The notes under the pieces are model-generated. The model saw only the letters and a program-made list of their open reading frames with translations, searched no databases and was not told the DNA's origin. This document shows positions 16,182-27,792 of a stretch of 64,000 bases of DNA, piece after piece (within the stretch, counting starts at the first letter, position 1; every line of letters starts with the position of its first letter). Origin of the DNA: Chromobacterium subtsugae (GTDB taxonomy: Bacteria; Pseudomonadota; Gammaproteobacteria; Burkholderiales; Chromobacteriaceae); contig NZ_JYKA01000008.1 of the NCBI RefSeq assembly GCF_001676875.1, positions 1 through 64,000 of the forward strand, given 5' to 3'. The position numbers and the translations under genes are program-made.

Positions 16182-18704
16182 ATGTCCCATCCGCCACAGA
16201 CGATAGCCGGAATCGCTTCCTGCGATCTGCTTTGCTGCCCACCGTCGTTCAGTCTGCGCGAAGCCGCCGCCCGCATGGTGGCCGCCGGCTGCAGCTCCAT
16301 CCTGGTTCGCGATGACGACGGCGCCATCCACGGCATCTGGACCGAGGCCGACGCGCTGCGGACGGCGCTGACGCCAGCGGACGCCGACGCGCCAGTGTCG
16401 CGGGCGGTGGGCGAGCCGCCGGCCACGCTGCCGCACGACATGCCGCTGCCGGACGCGGTGGCGGTCTTCCGCAGCCGCCAGCTGCGCCACGCGCTGGTGT
16501 TGGAGCATGGCCGGCCGCTGGGCATGCTGACGCTGACCGATATCGTCCGCAACCAGGGCGTGGAGTCCTTCCTCATCGTCAAGCGCGTCAGCGACTTGCC
16601 GGGGCCGCCGGCGGTGGTGCTGGCCGGGAGCCAGGCGCCGGCCGAGGCGCTGCGGGTGATGCGGGAGCAGGCGCTCAGCGCCCTGGCGGTGGCCTTGCCG
16701 CAGGGCGGCTTCGGCATCCTCACCCAGCGCGACGCGCTGCGCTGGCTGGCGCTGGGCGGGTTCCCGGCCACGCTGGCCGAGGGCTGCCGCCAGCCCTTGA
16801 TAGGCGTGCCGCGCCATGCCAGCCTGCTGCAGGCGCGGCAGCTGATCCAGCAGCACGACATCCGCCACTTGGCGGTGTTCGGCGACGATGGCGCGCCGTT
16901 GCGGCTGCTAGGCTTCGACGACATCGTGCGCGGCATCGAGCACGAATACCAGCATGAGCTGAACGCGGCGCTGCGCCAGCGCGACGAGGCGCTGCAGCAG
17001 TCGCGCCACAGCCTGCTGCTGGCCGACAAGGTGTTCGAATCGACGATGGAGGGCATCGTCATCACCGACCGCAACGGCCTGATCCAGTCGGTGAATCCGG
17101 CTTTTTCCCGCATCACCGGCTATAGCCGGGAAGAAGCGCTGGGGCAGACGCCGGCGATGCTCAAATCCGGCAAGCAGCCGCCGGAGTTCTACCAGCAGCT
17201 GTGGCGCAGCCTGCTGCGCGACGGCCGCTGGCAGGGCGAGGTGGTGAACCGGCGCAAAGGCGGCTTGCTGTACACCGAACACCTGAGCATCACCGCGATA
17301 CGGGACGCCGCCGGCGAATGCCTGCATTACGTGGCGGTGTTCTCCGACATCACCCAACGCAAGCAGGCGGAGGAAAGGCTGCACTTTCTGGCCAACCACG
17401 ACGCGCTGACCAGCCTGCCCAACCGCACGCTGTTCCTGGAAAAACTGCAGGGCGCGGTGGCGCGCGCCGCCGCCGACCGCCGCGGCCTGGCGCTGCTGTT
17501 CATCGACCTGGACCGCTTCAAGCTGGTCAACGATACCCTGGGCCACCACGCCGGCGACCAGTTGCTGATCCGCATCGCGCGCCAGCTGCAGGCGCGGCTG
17601 CAGCCGACGGAAACCGTGGCCAGACTGTCCGGCGACGAATTCACCGTGCTGCTGGAAGGTGTTGACGGCGTGGCGCAGGTGGCCGGCCGGGCGCAGGCGC
17701 TGCTGGACGCCATCACCGAATTGTCCGGCGCCGCCGGCCAGCAAGTGTTCGTCTCCGCCAGCATGGGCATCAGCATGTTCCCGGACGACGGCCGCGAGGC
17801 CGACACCCTGCTGGTGCATGCCGATACCGCGATGTACCGCGCCAAGGAGAGCGGCAAGAACGGTTTCCAGTTCTACACCGCCGACATGAACGCCCGCGCG
17901 CTGGAGCGGCTGAAGCTGGAATACAGCCTGCACCGCGCGCTGGCGCAGCGCGAGCTGGAGTTGTGGTATCAACCCAAGGTGGCGCTGGACAGCCGGCGCA
18001 TCATCGGCGCCGAGGCGCTGCTGCGCTGGCGCCACCCCGAGCTGGGCCTGGTGGCGCCGGACCGCTTCATTCCCATTGCCGAAGAGAGCGCGCTGATCGT
18101 GCAGATGGGCGCCTGGGTGCTGGACGCCGCCTGCGCCGACATCCGCCGCTGGCGCGACGCCGGGCTGGACGCCGGACGGCTGGCGGTCAACGTGTCCGGC
18201 CGCCAGCTCAAGCATGGCGATTTCGTGCGGCAACTGGAGCAGGTGCTGGCGGAGTACGGGCTGGACAGCGCGGCGCTGGAGCTGGAAATCACCGAGAGCG
18301 TGGCGATGGAGGAGGGTGGCGGCATGGTGGAGACGCTGCGCCGGCTGCAGCGGCTGGGGGTGTATCTGTCGATAGACGACTTCGGCACCGGCTATTCCTC
18401 GCTGGCCTATCTGAAGCGGCTGCCGGTGCGCGGCCTGAAGATAGACCGCTCCTTCATCGCCGATTTGCACTGCGACAGCGATGATGCCGCCATCACCCGC
18501 GCCATCGTCTCCATCGCCCGCAGCCTGGGCCTGGATATCGTCGCGGAGGGCGTGGAGCGCGAATCGCAGCGCCGTTTCCTGCTGGAGCAGGGCTGCAACT
18601 GCGCGCAGGGCTATCTGTTCAGCCAGCCGGTGCCGCGCGAGGCGTTCGAGGCCTTGCTGGCGGCGCAGGCGCGGCCGCGCGCGCCTGCGTTGCTGCAGAA
18701 ATGA
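16182..18704 (+). CDS. CBS-PAS-GGDEF-EAL c-di-GMP signalling protein
   Basis: An 840-residue soluble regulator of c-di-GMP. Residues 1-265 contain four CBS motifs (two Bateman pairs), which usually bind adenine nucleotides. A PAS domain covers about 283-395. The GGDEF domain (about 400-565) has SGDEF at residue 483 in place of GGDEF, so cyclase activity is uncertain. The EAL domain (about 585-830) keeps EALLRW, LEITES, DDFGTGYS and KIDRSFI, consistent with an active phosphodiesterase. No transmembrane segment is seen. The CBS input suggests that energy charge controls c-di-GMP; this is inference. Confidence 0.92.
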   Translation: MSHPPQTIAGIASCDLLCCPPSFSLREAAARMVAAGCSSILVRDDDGAIHGIWTEADALRTALTPADADAPVSRAVGEPPATLPHDMPLPDAVAVFRSRQLRHALVLEHGRPLGMLTLTDIVRNQGVESFLIVKRVSDLPGPPAVVLAGSQAPAEALRVMREQALSALAVALPQGGFGILTQRDALRWLALGGFPATLAEGCRQPLIGVPRHASLLQARQLIQQHDIRHLAVFGDDGAPLRLLGFDDIVRGIEHEYQHELNAALRQRDEALQQSRHSLLLADKVFESTMEGIVITDRNGLIQSVNPAFSRITGYSREEALGQTPAMLKSGKQPPEFYQQLWRSLLRDGRWQGEVVNRRKGGLLYTEHLSITAIRDAAGECLHYVAVFSDITQRKQAEERLHFLANHDALTSLPNRTLFLEKLQGAVARAAADRRGLALLFIDLDRFKLVNDTLGHHAGDQLLIRIARQLQARLQPTETVARLSGDEFTVLLEGVDGVAQVAGRAQALLDAITELSGAAGQQVFVSASMGISMFPDDGREADTLLVHADTAMYRAKESGKNGFQFYTADMNARALERLKLEYSLHRALAQRELELWYQPKVALDSRRIIGAEALLRWRHPELGLVAPDRFIPIAEESALIVQMGAWVLDAACADIRRWRDAGLDAGRLAVNVSGRQLKHGDFVRQLEQVLAEYGLDSAALELEITESVAMEEGGGMVETLRRLQRLGVYLSIDDFGTGYSSLAYLKRLPVRGLKIDRSFIADLHCDSDDAAITRAIVSIARSLGLDIVAEGVERESQRRFLLEQGCNCAQGYLFSQPVPREAFEALLAAQARPRAPALLQK

Positions 18705-18737
18705 AAAAAACCGGCATCGCGAGATGCCGGTTTTTGC
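18704..18737. terminator. Bidirectional terminator between the c-di-GMP gene and serS
   Basis: CCGGCATC and GATGCCGG pair around GCGA, with seven As before and five Ts after. It serves two convergent genes. Confidence 0.88.
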
Positions 18738-18753
18738 AAGACGCGGACGGGAA

Positions 18754-20052
<1,299 letters not shown>

Positions 20053-21372
20053 TTACTTGTCGGGATCTTGCTGGGCGTCGGCATCCAGCCGGCGCAAAAA
20101 GGCCAGTTTATCCTGAATCTTGCTTTCCAGTCCGCGCGGCACCGGGCGGTACCAGCGGATGTCCTCCATCCCTTCGGGCAGGTAAGTTTCGCCGGCGGCG
20201 TAGGCATGGGGTTCATCATGGGCGTAACGGTAGGCGTGCCCGTAACCCAGCTCCTTCATCAAGCGAGTGGGGGCATTGCGCAAGTGTACCGGCACCGGGC
20301 GCGATTTGTCCTGTTTGACGAAGGCGCGGGCCTCATTATACGCGTTGTATCCGGCATTGCTCTTGGCGGCCACCGCCAGATAGATCACCGCTTGTCCCAG
20401 CGCAAGCTCGCCTTCCGGGCTGCCCAGCCTCTCGTAGGTGGCGGCGGCGTCGTTGGCGATCTGCATCGCGCGCGGATCGGCCAGGCCGATGTCCTCCCAG
20501 GCCATGCGCACGATGCGGCGCGCCAGGTAGCGCGCGTCGGCGCCGCCGTCCAGCATGCGGCTGAGCCAGTACAGCGCCGCATCCGGATTGGAGCCGCGCA
20601 CCGATTTGTGCAGCGCCGAGATCTGGTCGTAGAAGGCGTCGCCGCCCTTGTCGAAGCGGCGCGCGTTCAGCGTCAGCACTTCCTCCAGGAAGGCGGCGTC
20701 GATGTCGGCCGCGCCGCGCGCCTGCGCCGCGGTGCGGGTTTGCTCCAGCAGGTTCAGGAAGCGGCGCGCGTCGCCGTCGGCATAGCCGGTCAGTGTGGAA
20801 ACCGCGGCATCGTCGAAATTCAGCCCGTCCAGCGCGTGTTCGTGCCGGGCGCGCGCCAGCAGCTGCTTCAGCTCGTCCTCGCTCAGGCTGTTCAGCACAT
20901 ACACCTGGGCGCGCGACAGCAGCGCGGAGTTCACCTCGAACGACGGGTTCTCGGTGGTGGCGCCGATGAAGGTGACCAGGCCCGATTCGACAAAGGGCAG
21001 AAACGCGTCCTGCTGGCTTTTGTTGAAGCGGTGCACCTCGTCGACGAACAGAATGGTGTGGCGGCCGTCGCGCTGCAGCACCGCGTGCGCGCGCTCCACC
21101 GCCTCGCGGATGTCCTTGACGCCGGCGAAAACGGCGGAGAGCGGGATGAACTCGGCATCGAAGCTGGCGGCGAGTATGCGCGCCAGCGTGGTTTTGCCGA
21201 CGCCTGGCGGCCCCCACAGAATCATCGAATGCGGCTTGCCGGCCGCCACCGCCAGGCTTAGCGGCTTGCCCGGCCCGATCAGGTGCTGCTGGCCGATGAC
21301 ATCGTCCAGCCGCGCGGGGCGCAGCGCTTCGGCGAGCGGCTTCTGGGGTTCGGCGGCGAACAGGTCGGGCAT
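20053..21372 (-). CDS. rarA: Replication-associated recombination protein A (MgsA/RarA)
   Basis: A 439-residue AAA+ ATPase of the RarA/WRNIP1 family, which works at stalled replication forks with SSB. The N-terminus has PLAEALRPARLDDVIGQ, then Walker A GPPGVGKTTLAR, Walker B ILFVDEVHRF and sensor 1 FIGATTENPSF. The C-terminal tetramerisation region is complete. It sits directly upstream of serS, as in many proteobacteria. Array 1 of the CRISPR region begins about 210 bases from its start on the opposite strand. Confidence 0.97.
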   Translation of the reverse strand: MPDLFAAEPQKPLAEALRPARLDDVIGQQHLIGPGKPLSLAVAAGKPHSMILWGPPGVGKTTLARILAASFDAEFIPLSAVFAGVKDIREAVERAHAVLQRDGRHTILFVDEVHRFNKSQQDAFLPFVESGLVTFIGATTENPSFEVNSALLSRAQVYVLNSLSEDELKQLLARARHEHALDGLNFDDAAVSTLTGYADGDARRFLNLLEQTRTAAQARGAADIDAAFLEEVLTLNARRFDKGGDAFYDQISALHKSVRGSNPDAALYWLSRMLDGGADARYLARRIVRMAWEDIGLADPRAMQIANDAAATYERLGSPEGELALGQAVIYLAVAAKSNAGYNAYNEARAFVKQDKSRPVPVHLRNAPTRLMKELGYGHAYRYAHDEPHAYAAGETYLPEGMEDIRWYRPVPRGLESKIQDKLAFLRRLDADAQQDPDK

Positions 21373-21519
21373 GGCGGGCTTCGGGCGGGATATTGCGGAG
21401 CAACAGTATAACAGTTGGCGGCAGGCATGAAAAAAGCGCCAGCCAGGCGTTTTGGGCGTGCATGCTTGCGGGATGGCGGCAGGCTATGGATCTGGGCGAT
21501 TTGAGCGAAGTATTGTTCC

Positions 21520-21582
21520 GGAAAAATCGGTAGAATTTGGGAGTGGTTTTTTATCTTTAAAAATCAGTGGATTGAAAATGGT
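21520..21582 (+). promoter_or_regulatory. CRISPR leader of array 1
   Basis: The AT-rich stretch before the first repeat shares TCGGTAG, a T-rich run, AAAAATCA and a final TGGT with the leaders of arrays 2 and 3. Such leaders hold the array promoter and the Cas1-Cas2/IHF acquisition site. It fixes the array orientation as plus, with newest spacers on the left. Confidence 0.8.
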
Positions 21583-23442
21583 GTGTTCCCCACGCGAGTG
21601 GGGATGAACCGATTGAACGCACTTGGGGTGTGGAAAATGAGTTGTGTTCCCCACGCGAGTGGGGATGAACCGCCCCCATGGCAGCGCACTTCCTTGCAGA
21701 ATAGGTGTTCCCCACGCGAGTGGGGATGAACCGACGATGGTGGTCTGCTTGAGGTTGTGGACCTGGTGTTCCCCACGCGAGTGGGGATGAACCGCCGCCT
21801 CCTCCTGATCCAGTCCCTAAGGGCTAGTGTTCCCCACGCGAGTGGGGATGAACCGCCGGACGACTACGCCAGCTTTCAGATCAATCCGTGTTCCCCACGC
21901 GAGTGGGGATGAACCGCCGTTGCGCTGATCAAAGCGCGCATGGAGGCCGTGTTCCCCACGCGAGTGGGGATGAACCGTCGAGGACGCCGGGTCTACAACC
22001 GAAGCTAACGTGTTCCCCACGCGAGTGGGGATGAACCGGACACCATCAGAAATCGACTGCACCTGGAGGTGTGTTCCCCACGCGAGTGGGGATGAACCGC
22101 ACATGGAGGTTGATAGCGCGGTCCGAGCTTAGTGTTCCCCACGCGAGTGGGGATGAACCGTGTCCTGATCGATGTTGTGACGAACTTAAAGGGTGTTCCC
22201 CACGCGAGTGGGGATGAACCGCACCACTGCGTCGCCGTAGCGCATCACCCCGAGGTGTTCCCCACGCGAGTGGGGATGAACCGGCAACTGAGCCACGCCG
22301 ACAACCGTGCCGCACGTGTTCCCCACGCGAGTGGGGATGAACCGGTTCATGTACAAAGGGGTCGAATGTAGAGAGAGTGTTCCCCACGCGAGTGGGGATG
22401 AACCGTCCTCTGGATTTCAGGCGAATGGGATGCAGGTGTGTTCCCCACGCGAGTGGGGATGAACCGTTCCCGGATGGCCTGAAATGGATTTGCGGCTTGT
22501 GTTCCTCACGCGAGTGGGGATGAACCGTTACCTCCGGGCGCGATTTTTGTTTGTGACGAGTGTTCCCCACGCGAGTGGGGATGAACCGTTATGAGGTTGT
22601 CTCCTCGGTGATCCTTGACGGTGTTCCCCACGCGAGTGGGGATGAACCGCAGTTCCTTCCGGTGAACCACGATGACGATGTGTGTTCCCCACGCGAGTGG
22701 GGATGAACCGTTCCTTTCGCCTACGATCAGCGCGGAGGAGATGTGTTCCCCACGCGAGTGGGGATGAACCGTAGCCGGAGTTCGGCACCGTCGGATCGGC
22801 CGTGTGTTCCCCACGCGAGTGGGGATGAACCGGCGGGATCCGATGTACTGCTGTTCCAGGGCGAGTGTTCCCCACGCGAGTGGGGATGAACCGTCCAGGT
22901 GGTTGATCCGAAAACAGTTGCCAATGTGTTCCCCACGCGAGTGGGGATGAACCGAGTTGCGGCTTGTTGGGCTTGGGCCAGGCTCGGTGTTCCCCACGCG
23001 AGTGGGGATGAACCGATAAACCGCGCTTCTGATGATTGCGGTCAGGTGTGTTCCCCACGCGAGTGGGGATGAACCGGTGCCGATGCCGCGCATGCACTTC
23101 GCCATCATGTGTTCCCCACGCGAGTGGGGATGAACCGCCGGCGATGTACTGGTTCTGCACGTCGAACCCGTGTTCCCCACGCGAGTGGGGATGAACCGGC
23201 CGTGGCGTCGCCGCCGGTTACCACCAGGGCGTGTTCCCCACGCGAGTGGGGATGAACCGGCGAGTGGTTTTCAGGCGAATGGAATGCAGGTGTGTTCCCC
23301 ACGCGAGTGGGGATGAACCGTGGGGGTCCGGTGTCAGGCCGTAATAGGCGGCGTGTTCCCCACGCGAGTGGGGATGAACCGTGGCTGGTGGGGTTGGGGG
23401 GAAACAGGCCACTGTGTTCCCCACGCGCGTGGGGATGACTCG
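21583..23442 (+). CRISPR. CRISPR array 1 (type I-E), 31 repeats, 30 spacers
   Basis: Repeats of 29 bases recur every 61 bases with 32-base spacers. The repeat reads GTGTT, then stem CCCCAC, loop GCGA, stem GTGGGG, then ATGAACCG. Spacer 11 (22222-22254) is 33 bases. Repeat 16 (22499) has one C-to-T change in the stem. The last repeat (23414) is degenerate, with loop GCGC and tail ATGACTCG, as is usual at the old end. Spacers 14 and 28 are near-duplicates. Protein-like frames across the array are artefacts of the repeat. Confidence 0.98.
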
Positions 23443-23463
23443 CCTGTATCGAATGCCGGCATG

Positions 23464-23488
23464 AAAAAAGCGCCCTTGGGGCGCTTTT
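23464..23488 (-). terminator. Rho-independent terminator of efp
   Basis: On the minus strand AAAAGCGCC and GGCGCTTTT pair and are followed by a T run. It lies between the end of array 1 and the efp stop codon, and may also stop array transcripts. Confidence 0.8.
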
Positions 23489-23511
23489 CGGCATCACGAG
23501 CTGAAGAAGGC

Positions 23512-24075
23512 TTAGGCGCGCTTCTTGAATTCGTTGGTGCGGGTGTCGATTTCGATCTTTTCGCCGGTGTTGACGAAGGCCGGAACCTGTACTTCGAAGG
23601 TGGTGCCTACCAGGCGGGCCGGTTTCAGTACCTTGCCCGAGGTGTCGCCGCGCACGGCCGGCTCGGTGTATTCCACTTCGCGGACTACGGTGGTCGGCAG
23701 TTCTACGGAGATGGCCTTGCCATCGTAGAAGGTGACCTGGCAGATGTCTTCCATGCCGTCGACGATGAAGTTCAGGGTGTCGCCCAGGTTGTCGGCTTCC
23801 ACTTCGTACTGGTTGAACTCGGTGTCCATGAACACGTACATCGGGTCGGCGAAGTAGGAGTAGGTGCAGTCCTTGCGGTCCAGAACCACCACGTCGAACT
23901 TGTCGTCCGCGCGGTATACGGCTTCGCTGCCGGCGCCGGTCAGCAGGTTCTTCATCTTCATCTTGACGACGGAAGCGTTGCGGCCGGATTTGCTGAATTC
24001 AGCCTTTTGCACGACCATCGGGTCGCTGCCTACCATGAATACGTTGCCAGCGCGCAGTTCTTGTGCGGTTTTCAT
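23512..24075 (-). CDS. efp: Elongation factor P (Arg32 type)
   Basis: A 187-residue EF-P with three OB-like domains, which relieves ribosome stalling at proline runs. The modified tip is KSGRNAS, which places arginine at position 32, whereas E. coli has lysine. Arg32-type EF-P is activated by rhamnosylation by EarP, whose gene is the next one upstream on this strand. The sequence is full length and normal. It lies between CRISPR array 1 and earP. Confidence 0.97.
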   Translation of the reverse strand: MKTAQELRAGNVFMVGSDPMVVQKAEFSKSGRNASVVKMKMKNLLTGAGSEAVYRADDKFDVVVLDRKDCTYSYFADPMYVFMDTEFNQYEVEADNLGDTLNFIVDGMEDICQVTFYDGKAISVELPTTVVREVEYTEPAVRGDTSGKVLKPARLVGTTFEVQVPAFVNTGEKIEIDTRTNEFKKRA

Positions 24076-24136
24076 GCTTGTCTAATCCCAAACTCTTGAT
24101 TGAAGCCGGGAAAGATTCCCGACAAAACGCAGTATT

Positions 24137-25282
24137 CTAGCCGATATCGGCGATAAAGTGCAGCAGTCTCACGACGAGATCGCCCGGTTGCAGCAGCGCC
24201 TGTTGCCAGTTTGTCGCATGTTGCCGCCAGGCGGGCAGGCAGGGCGCGGCGCGGCGCCAGGCCGCGGCGATGTCGCCGCCCTGGTTCCACGCCAGGTTGA
24301 GCGCGCGCGCGGCTTGCGCCGCCTCGGCGGGCAGGCCTTGGCAGTAATGGTCGAGAAAAGCCCGCAGCTTGTCGAGGTGGGCGTCGTCGTCCTGCGGGTA
24401 GATGTGCCAGGCCAGCGGCCGCGCCGCCCATTGCGCGCGCACCAGGCTGTCCTCGCCGCGCACGAAATTGAAATCGCAGCCCCACAGCAGGCGGTCGTAG
24501 TCGTCCTGGCCGCTCAGCGGCAGGATATGGACTGTCAGATTGCCCAGGTTGGCGGGTTCTCCCGGCCGCAACGCCTTGCCGAACACCCGCTCCACATCGG
24601 CCTGCACCTTGCCGGCCGGCACCAGGCAGGAGACCGGTTGCGCGCCATCGGCCCAGGCCCGCAGCAGCGCCGTCGCCGCCGGGTTCTCATAGGCGAACAG
24701 GCTGACGCGCAGTTCGCCGGCTTGCGGCGGCGGCAGGCCGCGCCGCCGCCAGTAGGCTTGTTGCGCCGCCGGGTCGGCCTGCCAGGCCTCGCGCGCGGCG
24801 ATGAGGCCGTCTTCGCAGATCAGCCCGCCGCTGGCGGCGTCGAAGCCGGGGAAGAAGAAATGCTTGGTCAGCGGCAGCCTGGGATGGGGCGAGGGCAGCT
24901 TGTGATGGCTGAGAGTCCAGTCCTCGGCCGACAGGTATTCCAGGTTGATCCACGCCGGTTTGGCCGGCTTCGCCGCCATCGCTTCTTCAAAGCTGTCCGG
25001 CAGCCGGCAGGCGAAGGCCTCTACCACCACGTCGCCGGGGACGACATCGGGGGGGAAGCCGGCCAGCGGCCACTGGCGGATGTCGATGCCGGCCAGCGTC
25101 TGTTGCGGCAGCGCCGGGTCCAGCCCCGGGGCGATGCGCGCGAAGCTGGCCAGGTCGTCCACCCACAGCCGCACCGCCAGGCCGCGATCATGCGCCAGCC
25201 GGCGCGCCAGCCGCCAGGCGACGCCGATGTCGCCGTAGTTGTCGATGACGGTGCAGAAGATGTCCCAGTGTTGGCGTGTCAT
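24137..25282 (-). CDS. earP: EF-P arginine rhamnosyltransferase EarP
   Basis: A 381-residue glycosyltransferase of the EarP (formerly DUF2331) family. It transfers rhamnose from dTDP-rhamnose to Arg32 of EF-P. The N-terminus WDIFCTVIDNYGDIGVAWRLARRLAHD is diagnostic and includes the catalytic Asp region. Near the C-terminus, CDFNFVRGEDSLVRAQWAARPLAWHIYPQ corresponds to the nucleotide-sugar site. It lies 61 bases upstream of efp on the same strand, which is the standard arrangement in Neisseriales and pseudomonads. Confidence 0.96.
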   Translation of the reverse strand: MTRQHWDIFCTVIDNYGDIGVAWRLARRLAHDRGLAVRLWVDDLASFARIAPGLDPALPQQTLAGIDIRQWPLAGFPPDVVPGDVVVEAFACRLPDSFEEAMAAKPAKPAWINLEYLSAEDWTLSHHKLPSPHPRLPLTKHFFFPGFDAASGGLICEDGLIAAREAWQADPAAQQAYWRRRGLPPPQAGELRVSLFAYENPAATALLRAWADGAQPVSCLVPAGKVQADVERVFGKALRPGEPANLGNLTVHILPLSGQDDYDRLLWGCDFNFVRGEDSLVRAQWAARPLAWHIYPQDDDAHLDKLRAFLDHYCQGLPAEAAQAARALNLAWNQGGDIAAAWRRAAPCLPAWRQHATNWQQALLQPGDLVVRLLHFIADIG

Positions 25283-25399
25283 GGCTAGGCTAAAGATGAA
25301 AACCGCGCGAGCTTATCACGGGCGGCGCGGCAATATCACCGGTTGCGAATTTTTAGCGGCCGGGGGAGTCGATACAAGCGACGATACATATATAAAGGT

Positions 25400-27649
25400 A
25401 TGCCTGTGCGCAAGAAAGCATGGACATGGCTGCTGGCGGCGCTGCCGCTGCCAGCCTGGGCGGGGGTGTTGTTGCAGAATGGCTTGTGGCAGGTGGAGCT
25501 GGAGCCGGCCACGCTGGCCATCGCGGCGAAGCCGGCGGGAGCGATGGCGCGGCAACTGTCGCAAGGCGCGGCGCCGCATGCGGTGTCGGCGTTGAGCCAG
25601 GATGGCCAAACGGCGCAATGGCAATGGGACGATGGCAAATACAGCTGGCGCGCCAGCTTGCAGGGCCGCGATCTGCAGCTGACGCTGACGGCCCGCGAGG
25701 CCGGCAAGGTGGAGCTGTTGCGCCAGCCCGCCGCCGCGATGGGGCATGGTTTGCTGCTGCCGCTGGCCGAGGGCAGTTACATCCCGGCGGGAGACAAACT
25801 GTGGCAGGACTTTCTGCCCGGCTTCGCCGGCGACGGCCTCAATACTTCGGAAAATCTCAGCCTGCCGCTGTGGGGCATGGATTATGGCCATCACAGCCTG
25901 AGCTGGCTGCTGCTCAACCCGTTCAACAATGCGCTGGCCATCCGCGCCGAAGGCAAGGGGCTGGCCCTGTCGCTTAGCCACGAGTTCAACGCGCTCAATC
26001 AGCAGCAGCCGATGACGCTGTTGCTGCACCTGGGCGAAGCCAACCTCCTGTCCGGCGCGCAACGCTACCGGCAATGGCTGGAAGACGAAGGGCGCTACCA
26101 GACGCTGGCGGACAAGATCCGGGCGCAGCCCGAAGCTGCGCGGCTGATCGGCGCCAGCCATGTTTACCTGTGGGGCAATAACCTGCTGGATGCCGACGAC
26201 GTGGCCGACTGGCCCGGCTTTGTGCAGCGGCTGCGCGGCGGCGGCGCGCTGGCGCGCAAGCTGCGCGGCCGTTTCGACGCCGAAGCGCGGCAACTGCTGC
26301 AGCAAGTCGGCTCCCGGCCTGACCGTTACCAGAAGAAAACGCTGATCGAGGCCTTCAACCAAGCGCTGACCGCCGAGGCCCGCGCCGGCTGGCTGGGGCC
26401 GCAGCCGGACTGGGAAGGCATGGCCGAGCCTTACCGCCGGCTGCGCGGACAGGTGGAGCGCGACTTCGGCCCGGCGCTGGCCGCCGACTCCACGCGCTGG
26501 GGCGGCGGGCTGTCGCGCAAAACCGTGGACGCGCTGGCGGCGGCCGGCCTCAAGCGGCTGTGGCTGGGCGCGGACAATTGGGAAGGCGGCCTGTGGCAGC
26601 CACAGGCGGTGGCGGCCGGCATCAAGGCGGGCTACCTGATGGCCGCCTACGATTCCTACGAAACCGCGCTGCCGCCCGGTCAGCATGTCGACTGGCTCAC
26701 CGCCCAGCAAGGCGCGGCAGTCTACCGCGACTGCGGCGTCACGCTGGCCAGCGGCAAGAAGAAAACCGGCTTCCAGCAAGCCGGCTATTACACCAATCCG
26801 GACTGCGTGCGCGCCACGCTGCGGCGGCGCGCCGAGGCCCTGCAAACCGCCGCCGGCTTCAACAGCTGGTTCCTGGATGCCTACGCCACCGGCATGGTGT
26901 TTGACGACTACAGCGCCGGCCATCGCGGCAGCCAGGCGCAACTGGCCGCCGGCAACGAGCAAAGCATGCGTTGGCTGGCCGACCGCTTCAAGCAGCCGGT
27001 AGGCTCGGAAATGGGCAACGCCGCCACCAGCGGCGGCATCGCCTTCGCTCACGGCATGCAGGTGCCGGTGCTGGGCTGGGGCGACGCGGACCTGCAGAAA
27101 AACCGGCAGTCGCCGTATTTCCTCGGCCGCTGGTTCCCGGCTGACCAGCCGGAAATCTTCTTCCGCCAGGCGCCGCTGAAGCAACCGTACCGCGACCTCT
27201 ACTACGCGCCGCAGTACCGGCTGCCGCTATACCAGGCGGTGTTCCACGGCTCCATCATCACCACCAACCACTGGCTGTACGACAACCTGAAGTTTTCCAA
27301 CGCCTACGCCGACAATCTGCTGGCGCAGTGGCTGTACAACGTGCCGCCGCTGTTCCACCTGTCCGCCGCCAGCCTCAAGGCCAGGCTGCCGCAGCTACAA
27401 TGCGCCGACCGCGCCTTCCGCCCGGTTCACCTGCAACTGGCGCTGCAGGCGCTGACCGGCTTCGTCTGGCTGAACGCCGAGCGCACGGCGCAGCAAACCC
27501 GCTTCGCCGACGGCAGCCGCCTGAGCGCCAACTTCGGCGCGACGGCGGTGGGCGAGGGCGATCAGGCGCTGCCGCCGCAAAGCCTGAGGGTGGAGCTGGC
27601 TGGCCAGCCGCCGCGGCTGCTGCGGGTGGCGGATTGCGGCGGGGGCTGA
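25400..27649 (+). CDS. Secreted glycoside hydrolase-like protein
   Basis: About 749 residues. The N-terminus [18 protein letters not shown] is a signal peptide, so the protein is exported. The middle and C-terminal parts look like a barrel-type glycosidase ([55 protein letters not shown]), resembling GH101/DUF5696-type proteins; the exact family is uncertain. The ATG at 25400 is only 2 bases after AAAGG, whereas a GTG at 25406 has better spacing, so the true start may be GTG. It sits between earP and array 2 and seems unrelated to CRISPR. Confidence 0.7.
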   Translation: MPVRKKAWTWLLAALPLPAWAGVLLQNGLWQVELEPATLAIAAKPAGAMARQLSQGAAPHAVSALSQDGQTAQWQWDDGKYSWRASLQGRDLQLTLTAREAGKVELLRQPAAAMGHGLLLPLAEGSYIPAGDKLWQDFLPGFAGDGLNTSENLSLPLWGMDYGHHSLSWLLLNPFNNALAIRAEGKGLALSLSHEFNALNQQQPMTLLLHLGEANLLSGAQRYRQWLEDEGRYQTLADKIRAQPEAARLIGASHVYLWGNNLLDADDVADWPGFVQRLRGGGALARKLRGRFDAEARQLLQQVGSRPDRYQKKTLIEAFNQALTAEARAGWLGPQPDWEGMAEPYRRLRGQVERDFGPALAADSTRWGGGLSRKTVDALAAAGLKRLWLGADNWEGGLWQPQAVAAGIKAGYLMAAYDSYETALPPGQHVDWLTAQQGAAVYRDCGVTLASGKKKTGFQQAGYYTNPDCVRATLRRRAEALQTAAGFNSWFLDAYATGMVFDDYSAGHRGSQAQLAAGNEQSMRWLADRFKQPVGSEMGNAATSGGIAFAHGMQVPVLGWGDADLQKNRQSPYFLGRWFPADQPEIFFRQAPLKQPYRDLYYAPQYRLPLYQAVFHGSIITTNHWLYDNLKFSNAYADNLLAQWLYNVPPLFHLSAASLKARLPQLQCADRAFRPVHLQLALQALTGFVWLNAERTAQQTRFADGSRLSANFGATAVGEGDQALPPQSLRVELAGQPPRLLRVADCGGG

Positions 27650-27729
27650 TGCGCGGCGATAATGCCGTTGTCGTTTTGCGGGCGCTGTGCCTGCGGTGAC
27701 CTCCGCCGCGCTGGCCGCAATTTGGGTAC

Positions 27730-27792
27730 GGAATTCTCGGTAGGATTGGGATGCGCTTTTTTGTTTTGAAAAATCAGTGAGTTGAATTTGGT
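27730..27792 (+). promoter_or_regulatory. CRISPR leader of array 2
   Basis: This AT-rich region shares TCGGTAG, a TTTTTTGTTTT run, AAAAATCAGTG and the closing TTGGT with the other two leaders. It sets the array orientation as plus. Confidence 0.8.

Noticed and set aside
21428-21452. A hairpin GCGCC/GGCG with a T run between rarA and array 1 as a gene terminator
   Set aside because: No gene on either strand ends there; it may be a remnant, and the stem is short.
21564-23497. Long open frames on both strands across array 1 with protein repeats such as GSSPLAWGT and RFIPTRVGNT
   Set aside because: They are translations of the CRISPR repeat; the 61-base period explains them. The same holds for frames across arrays 2 and 3.
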